NCBI GenBank assembly: GCA_013112635.1 | Contig: JABFGF010000007.1 | Span: 62,001 to 126,000, forward strand | From: Calditrichota bacterium | Lineage (GTDB): Bacteria > Calditrichota > Calditrichia > Calditrichales > J004 | Length of the DNA stretch: 64,000 nucleotides | Direction of reading: 5' to 3' | In this document: in pieces, positions 53,044 through 62,024 of the stretch | Layout of the letters: every line of letters begins with the position of its first letter | Position numbering within the stretch: the stretch's first letter is position 1 | Made by a program: the position numbers and the translations under genes | The notes under the pieces: model-generated | The model's input: the letters and a program-made list of their open reading frames with translations, nothing else | The model's database searches: none | What the model was told of the DNA's origin: nothing

Positions 53044-55581
53044 ATGTTAAAAGAAAAAGTAGCCAGCTATTTTGAGAAATATCCTGATCTTAAAGTACTA
53101 TTCTTTTTTGATTCTGAAAAAGAACATGAAGAAGAAATTCAAAAATGGCATTTGTCTGATGTTGAATTAATTGTTGCTGATCAGGCGCTGTTCAATATCA
53201 AATATCGTTTGGAGTATGAACTAAAAGACAAGAAAGTTTTGCTTTTTTTTCCTTATGATAAACCCACCACTGAACAATTCCGTCAGTTTGCGCTACTGGA
53301 TATTCTGGAAGCTAATCTCGAACTCAAAATTGATGATGTCGCTGATCTGATACAAGAATATGGCTTAGCAAGTTATCATCGTAGTTTGGTCGGAAAATAT
53401 ATCAAGGAATTAAAACTCAAAAAAGTTCAACGAGTTCTTGCTAAAATCTTAAATGATTCCAACTTTGATGAACAGAATGTGAAACGTGGCCTGATTAGTT
53501 ATTACCTTGGCTTTAACAATATTGTCGATCCTGGTTTATGTCTGGCAAAGATTTTTGTTTTAGCCGAGTCAGATAAAAATATTAATGAAATAGAAAAGAA
53601 ACTGCTTAATATAGATGCTGTTGAACTAGTACAAAAATGGTTTAAACAGTATCTGGATTTAGATTCGGTTGAATTAGCTTATGAAAATATCCTGTCTGCA
53701 ACACGTAAATTTAAATATAATATCCTGTTATTTGATATAAGGGAAACCAAAGATGATGACCCATACCAAAAACTAAAGATAACCCAGCCGGCAAAAATAA
53801 ATAAACTTTATTCGTTGCTTAATGACTGGCAGAATAATCCAAAGTTTTCTGAAAAGCTTGACTATGTTCTGGACACATTAGCCGATGATGTTAAATATGA
53901 ACCAGTTTTTAGCTGCTATGGTTCTGACCTGAATTTCCCGGTAGTTACAGAAAAGATGGCTGAATATATTATACACAGAGTCATCAGTATACTATCGCAT
54001 CAGCCAGGCCAGGCAATTGAGTTGTGTAGCAAAATGATGGGAAAATTAAGTTCCTTGGCAAAACAAATGAGTAAAACAATTGATTCCATTTCCTTCGCTG
54101 CTCATTTTTACAAAGAGAAAAATGCCATCACCACTTATATCCTGAACAGACCTGTTGAATATGTAAATGCCTATACAAATGATTTTGTCAAAATCGATTT
54201 TTATTACCGTAAAGCGTTGCATAAACTCTTACAATCTGAAGTTCAAATTAATATAGATAAACTGGAACTTCATGGTTTCTATCAGGAGTTGCACAAGGAT
54301 TATGAAGCATATTTATTAGATCTGAATAAACAATGGATGAAATGTCTTGAAGAAAATAGTTTTAACTTTAAATCGATTGACTCCCCAAAACAGTATGGTT
54401 TTTATAATCATTACTTAAAAGACAGTGAACATAAAACAGCGGTAATCATTTCTGATGGTTTACGTTATGAAGCGGCAGAAGAGTTGTTAAATGCTTTACA
54501 CAGCGATACAAAAAATCAATCCAAAATAAGCCATATGATTACATCTGTCCCATCGAATACGAAAATGGGTATGTCCAACCTTTTACCCAATAATGGGATC
54601 ACCTGGAATAAAGGCAACTATGCCATTAATGGAATTTCTACCGAAGGACTTGTAAATCGTCAGAAAATATTGCAATCATATGATCCGGATTCAGCAGCCA
54701 TTCAATATACAGATCTGATTAAGATGGAACAATCCGAAGCAAGAGCATTATTTAAGAAAAAAATTGTTTATATCTATCATAATAATATTGATGCCACCGG
54801 TGATGACAGGAAAACAGAAAACAAGGTATTTGATGCAGTTGAGAAAACTATCAAGGATATTGAAGCAATCGTTCGAAAAATTCATTCATCCTGGAATGTC
54901 TCAAGGGTATTGATAACTGCCGATCATGGTTTTATCTATCAATATTCCAAATTAAATGACGCCATGTTTGAAAGCCTTCCAAAAGAAAAAACAGAGGTTA
55001 CACATAATCGTTTTACCATCTCGTCTGGGAAAGAGAATAAAACGAATACTTTTCCAATAAAAAATACAACTGTTTTGGATGAAGATTTATATGTAACCAT
55101 TCCTACAGCGATAAATCGTTTCAAACATCAGGGTAGCAGTACACAATATGTTCATGGCGGTGCCAGTTTACAAGAAGTAATTGTTCCTGTTATCGAAAGT
55201 AGCCGTAAAAGAGAAGAAGTGGCAGAAAAAGTTAAATTTACGTTGTTAAACAAAGAGCTGGTTATTATTTCCGGTGCTTTAAAAATTAAAATACTTCAGA
55301 CTGATTTAATCAACAAAGATATTAAACCACGCTCAATTTTTATTGGGCTTTATAACAGCACTAATGAGTTAATATCAAATACCTCTGACATGTCTTTAGA
55401 TTCAACTGCTGCAGCTCCATCGGGTAGAACCAAGGAGTTGATAATAAATTTGACTAACAACGCGTCAAATGTTTCCTTTTGTTATCTGATTATTTATGAC
55501 CTTATGGATGATCCGGATAAATTAAACCCGTTGATAAAACAGAAGGTAATCAATAAATCATTAATTGAAACGGATTTTTAG
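53044..55581 (+). CDS. pglZ: BREX phosphatase-like protein PglZ
   Basis: An 845-residue protein with the PglZ alkaline-phosphatase-like core: IISDGLRYEAAEEL (Asp471) and LITADHGF (Asp627-His628), ending in a beta-rich domain. PglZ is essential for BREX and works with PglX, possibly as a nuclease or phosphatase. It is 2 nt after the HEPN-like gene and abuts brxL without a gap. Confidence 0.92.
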   Translation: MLKEKVASYFEKYPDLKVLFFFDSEKEHEEEIQKWHLSDVELIVADQALFNIKYRLEYELKDKKVLLFFPYDKPTTEQFRQFALLDILEANLELKIDDVADLIQEYGLASYHRSLVGKYIKELKLKKVQRVLAKILNDSNFDEQNVKRGLISYYLGFNNIVDPGLCLAKIFVLAESDKNINEIEKKLLNIDAVELVQKWFKQYLDLDSVELAYENILSATRKFKYNILLFDIRETKDDDPYQKLKITQPAKINKLYSLLNDWQNNPKFSEKLDYVLDTLADDVKYEPVFSCYGSDLNFPVVTEKMAEYIIHRVISILSHQPGQAIELCSKMMGKLSSLAKQMSKTIDSISFAAHFYKEKNAITTYILNRPVEYVNAYTNDFVKIDFYYRKALHKLLQSEVQINIDKLELHGFYQELHKDYEAYLLDLNKQWMKCLEENSFNFKSIDSPKQYGFYNHYLKDSEHKTAVIISDGLRYEAAEELLNALHSDTKNQSKISHMITSVPSNTKMGMSNLLPNNGITWNKGNYAINGISTEGLVNRQKILQSYDPDSAAIQYTDLIKMEQSEARALFKKKIVYIYHNNIDATGDDRKTENKVFDAVEKTIKDIEAIVRKIHSSWNVSRVLITADHGFIYQYSKLNDAMFESLPKEKTEVTHNRFTISSGKENKTNTFPIKNTTVLDEDLYVTIPTAINRFKHQGSSTQYVHGGASLQEVIVPVIESSRKREEVAEKVKFTLLNKELVIISGALKIKILQTDLINKDIKPRSIFIGLYNSTNELISNTSDMSLDSTAAAPSGRTKELIINLTNNASNVSFCYLIIYDLMDDPDKLNPLIKQKVINKSLIETDF

Positions 55582-57585
55582 ATGAGTTTACAGGATAAAA
55601 TTTTTAAGAATTTCGAAGGCAAAGTTGTTCGCAAAGATTTGACAAAAACAATAAAAGGAAATGCTGTTGTGCCAAGCTATGTGCTTGAATACTTATTGGG
55701 TCAACATTGCGCATCTTTCGATCAGGATATTATTGATCAGGGTTTGGTAAAAGTGAAGTCTGTTATTAAAGATCATTTTGTCCACCGAGATGAGGCTGAA
55801 TATGTAAAATCAACTATTAAAGAAAAAGGCGAACATCGTATTATAGATAAACTAACAGCGACATTAAATGAGAAAAAAGATATTTACGAAGCCACTTTTT
55901 CGAATCTTGGTATATCTAAAGTTCAAATTAGCAGTGATCTTATAAAAAAACACAAACGACTACTTTCCGGCGGTGGAGTTTGGTGTATTATTAATATGGG
56001 GTATTTAGCAAGCGAGGAGTCTGATTCATCGCCATGGATAATTGACAGTTTAAAACCGATTCAAATTTCCAGTGTGGATATTGAAGAATTTATCAACCTA
56101 CGGGTGGACTTTACAAAAGAGGAGTGGGTTGATTTACTCATCAGTAGCATGGGTCTCGAGCCTGAACATTTTAATTTTAGAAGTAAACTGCTACAAATAG
56201 CCCGGTTAATTCCTTTCTGTGAAAACAACTTCAATTTTATCGAATTAGGACCCAAAGGAACAGGCAAGTCGCACATCTTCTCAGAGCTATCTCCCCATGG
56301 TATTTTGGTTTCTGGTGGCGATGTTTCTCAAGCGAAGCTTTTTGTAAATAATTCAAATAATAAGATTGGTCTTGTTGGTTTTTGGGATGTAATCACTTTT
56401 GATGAATTTGCCGGTAGTACTAAAAAGCCGGATAAGAAATTAGTTGATATAATGAAAAATTATATGGCCAATAAATCATTTTCGCGAGGCCGCGATGTTT
56501 TGGGAGCAACAGCTGCTTTTGCGTTTGTTGGAAACACGGAGCACGCAGTTCCTTATATGCTTAAGAATTCAAATCTTTTTGATGCGTTACCAAAGGCATA
56601 TTATGATTCTGCTTTCTTGGATCGATTGCATCTATACATCCCTGGCTGGGAAATAAGTAAATTGCGCAACGAAATGTTTACAGACAGTTATGGTTTTATA
56701 GTGGATTACCTTGCTGAGATCTTAAAAGAAATGCGGAAAGAGGATTATTCATCTTTTGCTGAAAAATTTGTTGATCTTGATTCCTCCTTAACAACCCGTG
56801 ACCGGGAAGGCATTCTAAAAACATTTTCAGGTTTGGCAAAAATTTTATATCCCGGAGGCACTATTTCCTATGAAGAAACTATTGAGTTAATAGAATTTGC
56901 AATGGAGAGTCGAAAACGGGTAAAGGACCAGCTCATCAAAATGGATGACACCTTTGAAAATGTCTCTTTCGTTTATCATGATAAACGAAAAAATAAAGAA
57001 ATAAGAATTGAGACCCTCGAAAATATCAAACATCTTCACATTCAGCCAGATGATGAAAGTGAAGAAAATGCAGATGTAGAAAACGAGCCTAAGAAAGAAA
57101 CTTTTCAAGCAAAACCAGGGCAAATAATTCTTAGTGATAATCAGGAAGGCGTGTCGTTTAAAATGTTGTTTGCCGCTTATCTAAAAGAAGCGACCGAGAT
57201 AAAGCTAGTAGATCCTTATATAAGATATCCACATCAATTTAGATTGTTGTTAGAGTTTTGCTCACTTCTCGCGGAATTGAAAGAAGAAGATCAGGAAATA
57301 AACTTAGAAGTAATCTCCTGGAATGAACCGGATGAAAAATTGAATGAAAGTATTGAAAACTTTAAAGAAGTTGCAGAGTCCGTTTTTGATTTAGGCATTC
57401 ACATGGAATATGACATGAATCCAAATGTTCATGATCGATCTATCCGCGCAAATAATGGTTGGAAAATAATCTTGGGTCGCGGACTGGATATTTATCTAAA
57501 ACCTGAAGGACGTTTTAATATTGCAGATGTTATGCCGGAAAAAAGAAAATGTAAAGCCTGTGAGATAACTTATATAAGACAATAA
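55582..57585 (+). CDS. brxL: BrxL-like AAA+ protein with a C-terminal MIT_C (MITD1-like) domain
   Basis: A 667-residue protein. Residues 1 to about 420 match BrxL: N-terminal domain with KGNAVVPSYVLEYLLGQ, then the AAA+ core with Walker A GPKGTGKS (223-230) and FDEFAGSTKKP. In the C-terminal part the usual Lon-like protease region is not seen. From about 523 to the end the sequence follows the MIT_C domain of eukaryotic MITD1: FKMLFAAYLKEATEIKLVDP then YIRYPHQF, HDRSIRANNGWKI (His617) and LGRGLDIYLKPEGRFNI. MIT_C has a phospholipase D-like fold and in MITD1 binds membrane lipid. The acidic linker (PDDESEENADVENEPKKE) separates the two. Role here is unknown, perhaps membrane or nucleic-acid targeting. 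Confidence 0.85.
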   Translation: MSLQDKIFKNFEGKVVRKDLTKTIKGNAVVPSYVLEYLLGQHCASFDQDIIDQGLVKVKSVIKDHFVHRDEAEYVKSTIKEKGEHRIIDKLTATLNEKKDIYEATFSNLGISKVQISSDLIKKHKRLLSGGGVWCIINMGYLASEESDSSPWIIDSLKPIQISSVDIEEFINLRVDFTKEEWVDLLISSMGLEPEHFNFRSKLLQIARLIPFCENNFNFIELGPKGTGKSHIFSELSPHGILVSGGDVSQAKLFVNNSNNKIGLVGFWDVITFDEFAGSTKKPDKKLVDIMKNYMANKSFSRGRDVLGATAAFAFVGNTEHAVPYMLKNSNLFDALPKAYYDSAFLDRLHLYIPGWEISKLRNEMFTDSYGFIVDYLAEILKEMRKEDYSSFAEKFVDLDSSLTTRDREGILKTFSGLAKILYPGGTISYEETIELIEFAMESRKRVKDQLIKMDDTFENVSFVYHDKRKNKEIRIETLENIKHLHIQPDDESEENADVENEPKKETFQAKPGQIILSDNQEGVSFKMLFAAYLKEATEIKLVDPYIRYPHQFRLLLEFCSLLAELKEEDQEINLEVISWNEPDEKLNESIENFKEVAESVFDLGIHMEYDMNPNVHDRSIRANNGWKIILGRGLDIYLKPEGRFNIADVMPEKRKCKACEITYIRQ

Positions 57586-57603
57586 CCTGCTAGGACAATT
57601 AAA

Positions 57604-58527
57604 ATGGATAAGGGCGCAAAGTCAGAAAGTGATAATACCTTCACCGCAAGGTGTAGATTATTACAATCCATTCACCGAGAAACAATCTTAAAAGAATATT
57701 ATGGTAAAGGTCCTCATCCGAATAGCCCAAATAAATATGGAAACATGTTGATAAATGGTGAAAAAAGCGGATCCAACTTTTTAAATGATTACACTTTCCA
57801 ATATGTTAAATTCAAAGTTTTAGAAAAACAGATCAATCCCGTTTTAACAATTGATGAGCACCGCCTTTTTAATAACATGCTTTCCAGCATGCCAATGGCC
57901 TTTAACCTGTTTGGCTTAATTCGAAAATTTCTTGAAGATCAAAACCCTGTTGCTACAGAGATCATTAAAGCCGCTTTTCCAAGTATTGAGTGGATAGATA
58001 AAGTTTCTTTTCTGGATGTGGAATTTATTCCACGACCAATTCCAAATTACACAAATGATAAGTCTGCTTTTGATGTTATGATTCTTGCCAAAGATGGAAA
58101 AGGAAAAGAAGGAATAATAAGTATTGAAACCAAATACACTGATTTGTTAGGCTCTAACTCATCCTCTCAAAAAGAACCAGATATTAAAAAGAAGTTGATT
58201 AAGGAAGAAAGGATATTTTCTGATCCAGCATATGTACCAGAAAAATACAGTCAGCTAGACCGTAATTTCCTTTTGACACTTGCCTATAAAAAAGTACATA
58301 AATTGAAATACTTTGAACATGTGATTCTTTCTCCAAAGGAAGATCATCATTCCCACAAAGAGATCAGCGCTTTTAAAGAGATTTTGAATACAGAATTTAA
58401 AAATAAAATCATAAAAGTAGATATTGAAGAGTTTGTTGAGAGAACTAATAACTGCAATTCTGAAGAATATGAAAAATTGATTAATAAGTTTTATACAAGG
58501 TACTTGGATTTTTCTATGTTTAGCTAA
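57604..58527 (+). CDS. PD-(D/E)XK nuclease-like protein (PGN_0703-like)
   Basis: A 307-residue protein. FTARCRLLQSIHRETIL near the start and GSNFLNDYTFQYVKFKVL resemble PGN_0703-type PD-(D/E)XK proteins. The catalytic pattern is Asp157 in SAFDVMI and Glu175-x-Lys177 in IISIETKYTD. It follows brxL by 18 nt and precedes the CARF regulator by 15 nt, so it belongs to the same operon. Probably a restriction-type DNA endonuclease added to BREX. Confidence 0.75.
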   Translation: MDKGAKSESDNTFTARCRLLQSIHRETILKEYYGKGPHPNSPNKYGNMLINGEKSGSNFLNDYTFQYVKFKVLEKQINPVLTIDEHRLFNNMLSSMPMAFNLFGLIRKFLEDQNPVATEIIKAAFPSIEWIDKVSFLDVEFIPRPIPNYTNDKSAFDVMILAKDGKGKEGIISIETKYTDLLGSNSSSQKEPDIKKKLIKEERIFSDPAYVPEKYSQLDRNFLLTLAYKKVHKLKYFEHVILSPKEDHHSHKEISAFKEILNTEFKNKIIKVDIEEFVERTNNCNSEEYEKLINKFYTRYLDFSMFS

Positions 58528-58542
58528 AACTAAGGAATTAAA

Positions 58543-60069
58543 ATGATTTACTTTACATTTGCAGGTAATCATGATGATTTAAAACCTGATGATACTCTAG
58601 GTGCCTTATTCAATATTTATGCTTCTTTCAAAGACAGTATCACTGATGTTTATATTCTAGTTTCCCCAACAAACCTTAAAACAAAAGTTAGTTACAAAAA
58701 AATAGCTGATAAAAATCGTTCACGAATTCTATCAATTAATCCTAAAGTCAATGTAAATCTGATTCCTATTGAGTTAACCAATCCTGTAGAATTTAATGTT
58801 GTTTATCCTCGGTTGCTGGTGACTATTCAGGATATAATTCAAAAGGCCAAAATAGAAGGCGAAAAGAAGATAATAAATATTACTTCAGGCACACCAACCA
58901 TGTCAACTTGTTGGGTTTTGCTACAACAATCTGGTATTATTAAAAATGCAGAATTGATTCAATCATTCGAACCGGCTTATGCTAGGGAAAAGGGGAAGTC
59001 GTATCAAGTTGTAGAATTTCCCACAGATGATTTTCCAAAGGTAACAGCACCCGATTCAATAAAAGCAGAACTTACAGCCCTAAAACGTGAATCAGATCAT
59101 CTTAAGGAAAGAGTTACCAACTTTGATTTAAAAGAAAGTATTCCTTTGCTAATAGGAAGTTCACCACCCATTAAAGAGGTTAAAGAGCAGATCACCCAGG
59201 ATATTGATCAAACAACGCATGTACTGATTACTGGAGAAAGGGGAACGGGAAAAGAAGTTGTTGCCCAGTCCATTTGGCAGCGATATAAAAAAGAACAGGA
59301 TAAAGAATTAACCACTAGGGATTGTAGCGTTTTTGCTGAAGGCCTTATAGCCTCAGAGATTTTTGGTCATAAAAAAGGGGCCTTTACGGGAGCTGTCGAA
59401 AATAAAGTTGGTATAATAGAATCATGTAATGGAAAGATGCTGTTTTTAGATGAAATAGGCAACTTACCGATAACTGCTCAACAGAATCTTTTGCGCTATT
59501 TGTCCGCTGGACAAATACAGATAACCGGGGGAGATACAAAAGATGTACAAACGCAGATCATTGCTGCTACCAATAAGGATATCAATGATTTCCAAATTTT
59601 TGCCCAAGACTTGAAAGACCGCTTTGATGAAGTCATCCATCTTTCTCCATTACGTGAACGAAAAGAAGATATACCAGACCTGATCAATTATTTTTTAAAC
59701 AGATCACCAAAGGCAACAATTCTGAAAAAAGAGGTAATTGATTTTCTACTCGAACATGATTGGCCGGACAATGTTCGTGGTCTTGAAAAATGGATATCCA
59801 GTCTCATGCGTAAATTTAAAAACGGAGGGGAGATAGCGTTAAGCGATATTCCAGAACGTTATAAAAAGGATATGGAAGTAAAGGAAGAAGACGTTGATGA
59901 CTATCTGCCGGATCTTCCATTGCCTGTTCCATTGCAACCAGACTATGTAGAATTGATTCGAGAAAAGGCTCGACAAATTGCTAACGGGAAAAGTTCGGAA
60001 GTTGACAAATTATTAAAACAAAATCCTGGAACTGAAAAGCAACGTCAGTATAATAAACGGAAAAATTAG
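58543..60069 (+). CDS. RtcR-like CARF-domain sigma54-dependent activator
   Basis: A 508-residue regulator. The N-terminal domain (1-180) is CARF-like and close to RtcR: INITSGTPTMSTCWVLLQQS (core 112-117), then AELIQSFEP. The central bEBP AAA+ domain has Walker A GERGTGKE (231-238), GAFTGA (279-284), MLFLDEIGNL and ARF-type sensor residues; GAFTGA contacts sigma54. The C-terminal tail (about 470-508) is basic and probably DNA-binding. RtcR of E. coli responds to RNA with 2',3'-cyclic phosphate ends. Its likely target is the sigma54 promoter at 41181 (inference). Confidence 0.88.
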   Translation: MIYFTFAGNHDDLKPDDTLGALFNIYASFKDSITDVYILVSPTNLKTKVSYKKIADKNRSRILSINPKVNVNLIPIELTNPVEFNVVYPRLLVTIQDIIQKAKIEGEKKIINITSGTPTMSTCWVLLQQSGIIKNAELIQSFEPAYAREKGKSYQVVEFPTDDFPKVTAPDSIKAELTALKRESDHLKERVTNFDLKESIPLLIGSSPPIKEVKEQITQDIDQTTHVLITGERGTGKEVVAQSIWQRYKKEQDKELTTRDCSVFAEGLIASEIFGHKKGAFTGAVENKVGIIESCNGKMLFLDEIGNLPITAQQNLLRYLSAGQIQITGGDTKDVQTQIIAATNKDINDFQIFAQDLKDRFDEVIHLSPLRERKEDIPDLINYFLNRSPKATILKKEVIDFLLEHDWPDNVRGLEKWISSLMRKFKNGGEIALSDIPERYKKDMEVKEEDVDDYLPDLPLPVPLQPDYVELIREKARQIANGKSSEVDKLLKQNPGTEKQRQYNKRKN

Positions 60070-60074
60070 AATTT

Positions 60075-60656
60075 ATGGATTATTTTGAGAATATAATCAA
60101 ACGTGTAGTTGAAGAGGATGGATATTGGGTAAGACAATCATTTAAAGTAAATTTGACAAAAAAAGAAAAACGAGCAATTGGTAAACCAACAATTCCTCGA
60201 CCTGAAATTGATATTGTTGGTTATAGGGCAAACACGAATGAGCTACTTGTTCTTGAAGTTAAATCGTTTCTTGATAGTGTTGGAGTTAGATTTAAAGAGC
60301 TTGCTGAAAACTTTGAAATTCCTACAGGGAGATATAAAATGTTTACCTGTAAAAAGTATCGGGAAGTAGTATTTAAAAGATTAGTATCAGATTTAGTCGA
60401 AAAGCAACTTATTTTACCTGAGCCTAAGCTTTCATTTGGATTAGCAGCAGGAAATATATTTATAAAGGAACAGGAACAACTAAAAACTTTTTTTAAGGCA
60501 AAGTCCTGGGTTCTTTATACGCCACAAATGATAACAAAAGCGATTGAAAAACTTGCACATATTCCATACGAGAATGACCCATATGTCATATCATCAAAAA
60601 TAATGATGAAGAATAAGCTGGGTAAAAGGTATTCAAAGCTTGGAAAAAGAATATAA
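60075..60656 (+). CDS. Second PD-(D/E)XK nuclease-like protein
   Basis: A 193-residue protein. PRPEIDIVGY (Asp46) and LLVLEVKSFLDS (Glu61-x-Lys63) form the PD-(D/E)XK signature, followed by a helical basic C-terminus. It starts 5 nt after the CARF activator gene. No family name could be assigned. Likely an endonuclease or nuclease-like DNA binder; the last bases overlap the next frame. Confidence 0.65.
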   Translation: MDYFENIIKRVVEEDGYWVRQSFKVNLTKKEKRAIGKPTIPRPEIDIVGYRANTNELLVLEVKSFLDSVGVRFKELAENFEIPTGRYKMFTCKKYREVVFKRLVSDLVEKQLILPEPKLSFGLAAGNIFIKEQEQLKTFFKAKSWVLYTPQMITKAIEKLAHIPYENDPYVISSKIMMKNKLGKRYSKLGKRI

Positions 60657-61056
60657 GTGGCAACAAATAGAAGTAATTGAAAAGAAAGATCGCGAAGAAA
60701 TCTTAAAATCGATCTGTGTGATGAACTTGAAAAAATCACCTGGTACCACCGCGACAGTTAATGATGAATTAGATCAGGTCGCAAAGGAAGATAAAACCTA
60801 TTTAAACAGTCAGTTTAACTTGTATGATCCTGATATCATTATTTGTTGTAGCAGGGTAGTCTCAGATCTATTTCATGAGTTGATCGAGTTCCCTGAAAAG
60901 CCCGACTGGAAAATGACATCCCGAGGAGTTTGGTATCATTCTTACAAACCTGGTAAATTTGTTATCTCATATTTGCACCCTCAAGCTCACGTTCCCGGGA
61001 ATATGTTATACTATACGCTGTTAGATGCGGTTAAAGAGATCCGGGAAGGGTATTAA
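60640..61056 (+). CDS. Uracil-DNA-glycosylase-like C-terminal fragment
   Basis: A 138-residue frame from a TTG, overlapping the previous gene by 17 nt. It looks like the C-terminal half of a UDG-superfamily protein: VMNLKKSPGTTATVNDEL, DPDIIICCSRVV and SYLHPQAHVPGNMLYY. The family usually has some 60-80 residues more at the N-terminus, absent here, so it may be truncated by a deletion joined to the nuclease gene. Whether the remaining part is active is uncertain. Confidence 0.5.
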   Translation: MEKEYKWQQIEVIEKKDREEILKSICVMNLKKSPGTTATVNDELDQVAKEDKTYLNSQFNLYDPDIIICCSRVVSDLFHELIEFPEKPDWKMTSRGVWYHSYKPGKFVISYLHPQAHVPGNMLYYTLLDAVKEIREGY

Positions 61057-61378
61057 TTGAAAAATGTTGATCTTAAATGTAAATATTCAACTTATTTTAC
61101 TGGTATAAGCATATAATGTTTATTTTGACAAACCAAGATAATCAGCTGCTTCTTCTATATTAAAAAAAAGACTTTTCCTTCTTGACAACCAGCCGCTCAA
61201 TATTTTGTAAAGACAGAAATATCTTTTCTAATATATCAGACTCTATAGGGGTGTTTCGTAAAGATGGGAAACCTCGAAAACCGCATGCAAACCCAAAATC
61301 GAACTGGTTTGGTAAAGAAGTAATAAAATCCAATTTTGTGCTGAAGGAGGTGATTGAGTAAAAGAAGAGCCCATATTA
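61057..61378. other. Spacer of 322 nt holding an excisionase remnant
   Basis: No intact gene. The minus strand carries a broken helix-turn-helix gene (61120-61333). An AAGGAGGTGATT sequence at 61344-61355 looks like a perfect Shine-Dalgarno site but leads to no convincing gene. Confidence 0.5.
61120..61333 (-). pseudogene. Frameshifted and truncated AlpA/excisionase-like HTH gene
   Basis: One minus-strand frame reads ESDILEKIFLSLQNIERLVV then KKEKSFF, and after an 8-T tract (removing one T restores the frame) continues FNIEEAADYLGLSK and stops. This is the start of an HTH_17 excisionase (LxxLxxIExLxx...EEAAxYLGLSK) cut off before its recognition helix. The upstream limit is uncertain, as the first part (61270-61333) is not clearly coding. 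Confidence 0.55.
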
Positions 61379-61546
61379 TCATTCAGGGCTTCCTTTTTCC
61401 AACTCATCTTTCAACCTCCAGAACTGATCAAACAAAGCACTACTCAACATCATAGCCATAGTACTACCATCCTGCTTCAAGAATTTCTGAACACCCTCAA
61501 TAACACCCAACAAGATATTCAGCTCATTTTTCACACCTTCTTTCAT
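61379..61546 (-). CDS. Small helical protein, 55 aa
   Basis: Starts MKEGVKNELNILLGVIEGVQ and continues with KFLKQDGSTMAMMLSSALFD; a single amphipathic-helical small protein, not recognised. A longer frame to 61621 or a start at 61570 is possible. It faces the small-gene cluster to the right. Confidence 0.35.
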   Translation of the reverse strand: MKEGVKNELNILLGVIEGVQKFLKQDGSTMAMMLSSALFDQFWRLKDELEKGSPE

Positions 61547-61641
61547 AACAACCCCACTAATGTTCAACATACTTTTCTTATGCCAGTTTTTATGGCATAA
61601 GAAGAGTGATAAGCCTATCAATCAAAAGGGAAGGAGGAGCA

Positions 61642-61902
61642 TTGTGGAAAAAAATAATCCTGCCTAGAAATATCATCCTCACTATACAACCCCGCTTCAA
61701 CAGCCACGAACAGAAACTCATTCTGAAGTACAACCTATCCGGCACAAACTGGATACTAAAGCTAATCCTGAATATCGCCCGCCGTTATGCCCGGATCAAA
61801 ATCACCGCTACAAAAATAATCATCCCGCTTCAATCCGATATGCCCTACAGAATAGAAGATATTTCAGGACATGATATAACCATTAACCTAAAAAGGAGAT
61901 AA
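61642..61902 (+). CDS. Small beta-rich protein, 86 aa
   Basis: Begins at a TTG preceded by AAGGAGGAG, reading MWKKIILPRNIILTIQPRFN, and has alternating hydrophobic/basic strands. Not recognised. First of a tight run of small genes whose start sites have strong Shine-Dalgarno sequences, unlike the chromosomal part of this window. Confidence 0.45.
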   Translation: MWKKIILPRNIILTIQPRFNSHEQKLILKYNLSGTNWILKLILNIARRYARIKITATKIIIPLQSDMPYRIEDISGHDITINLKRR

Positions 61903-61906
61903 ACAG

Positions 61907-62020
61907 ATGACCCAGGAAACCCAAACAAAGATAGAGAAAGGCGCTGTCATTGCATCCGTCATAGTATCAGGTGTGCAGCTGGCCCTTCAGGTCACAGGAT
62001 TGTTTCGCGGAAAGGCCTAG
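61907..62020 (+). CDS. Very small membrane protein, 37 aa
   Basis: ATG with AAAAGGAG upstream, 4 nt after the previous stop. It is a short polar start then one transmembrane helix (GAVIASVIVSGVQLALQVTG) and a basic end FRGKA. Not recognised. Confidence 0.45.
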   Translation: MTQETQTKIEKGAVIASVIVSGVQLALQVTGLFRGKA

Positions 62021-62024
62021 CGAC

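Noticed and set aside
61344-61452. AAGGAGGTGATT followed by a short TTG frame of about 33 codons
   Set aside because: There is no spacing between the site and the start, and the frame is antisense to another small gene with no coding character.
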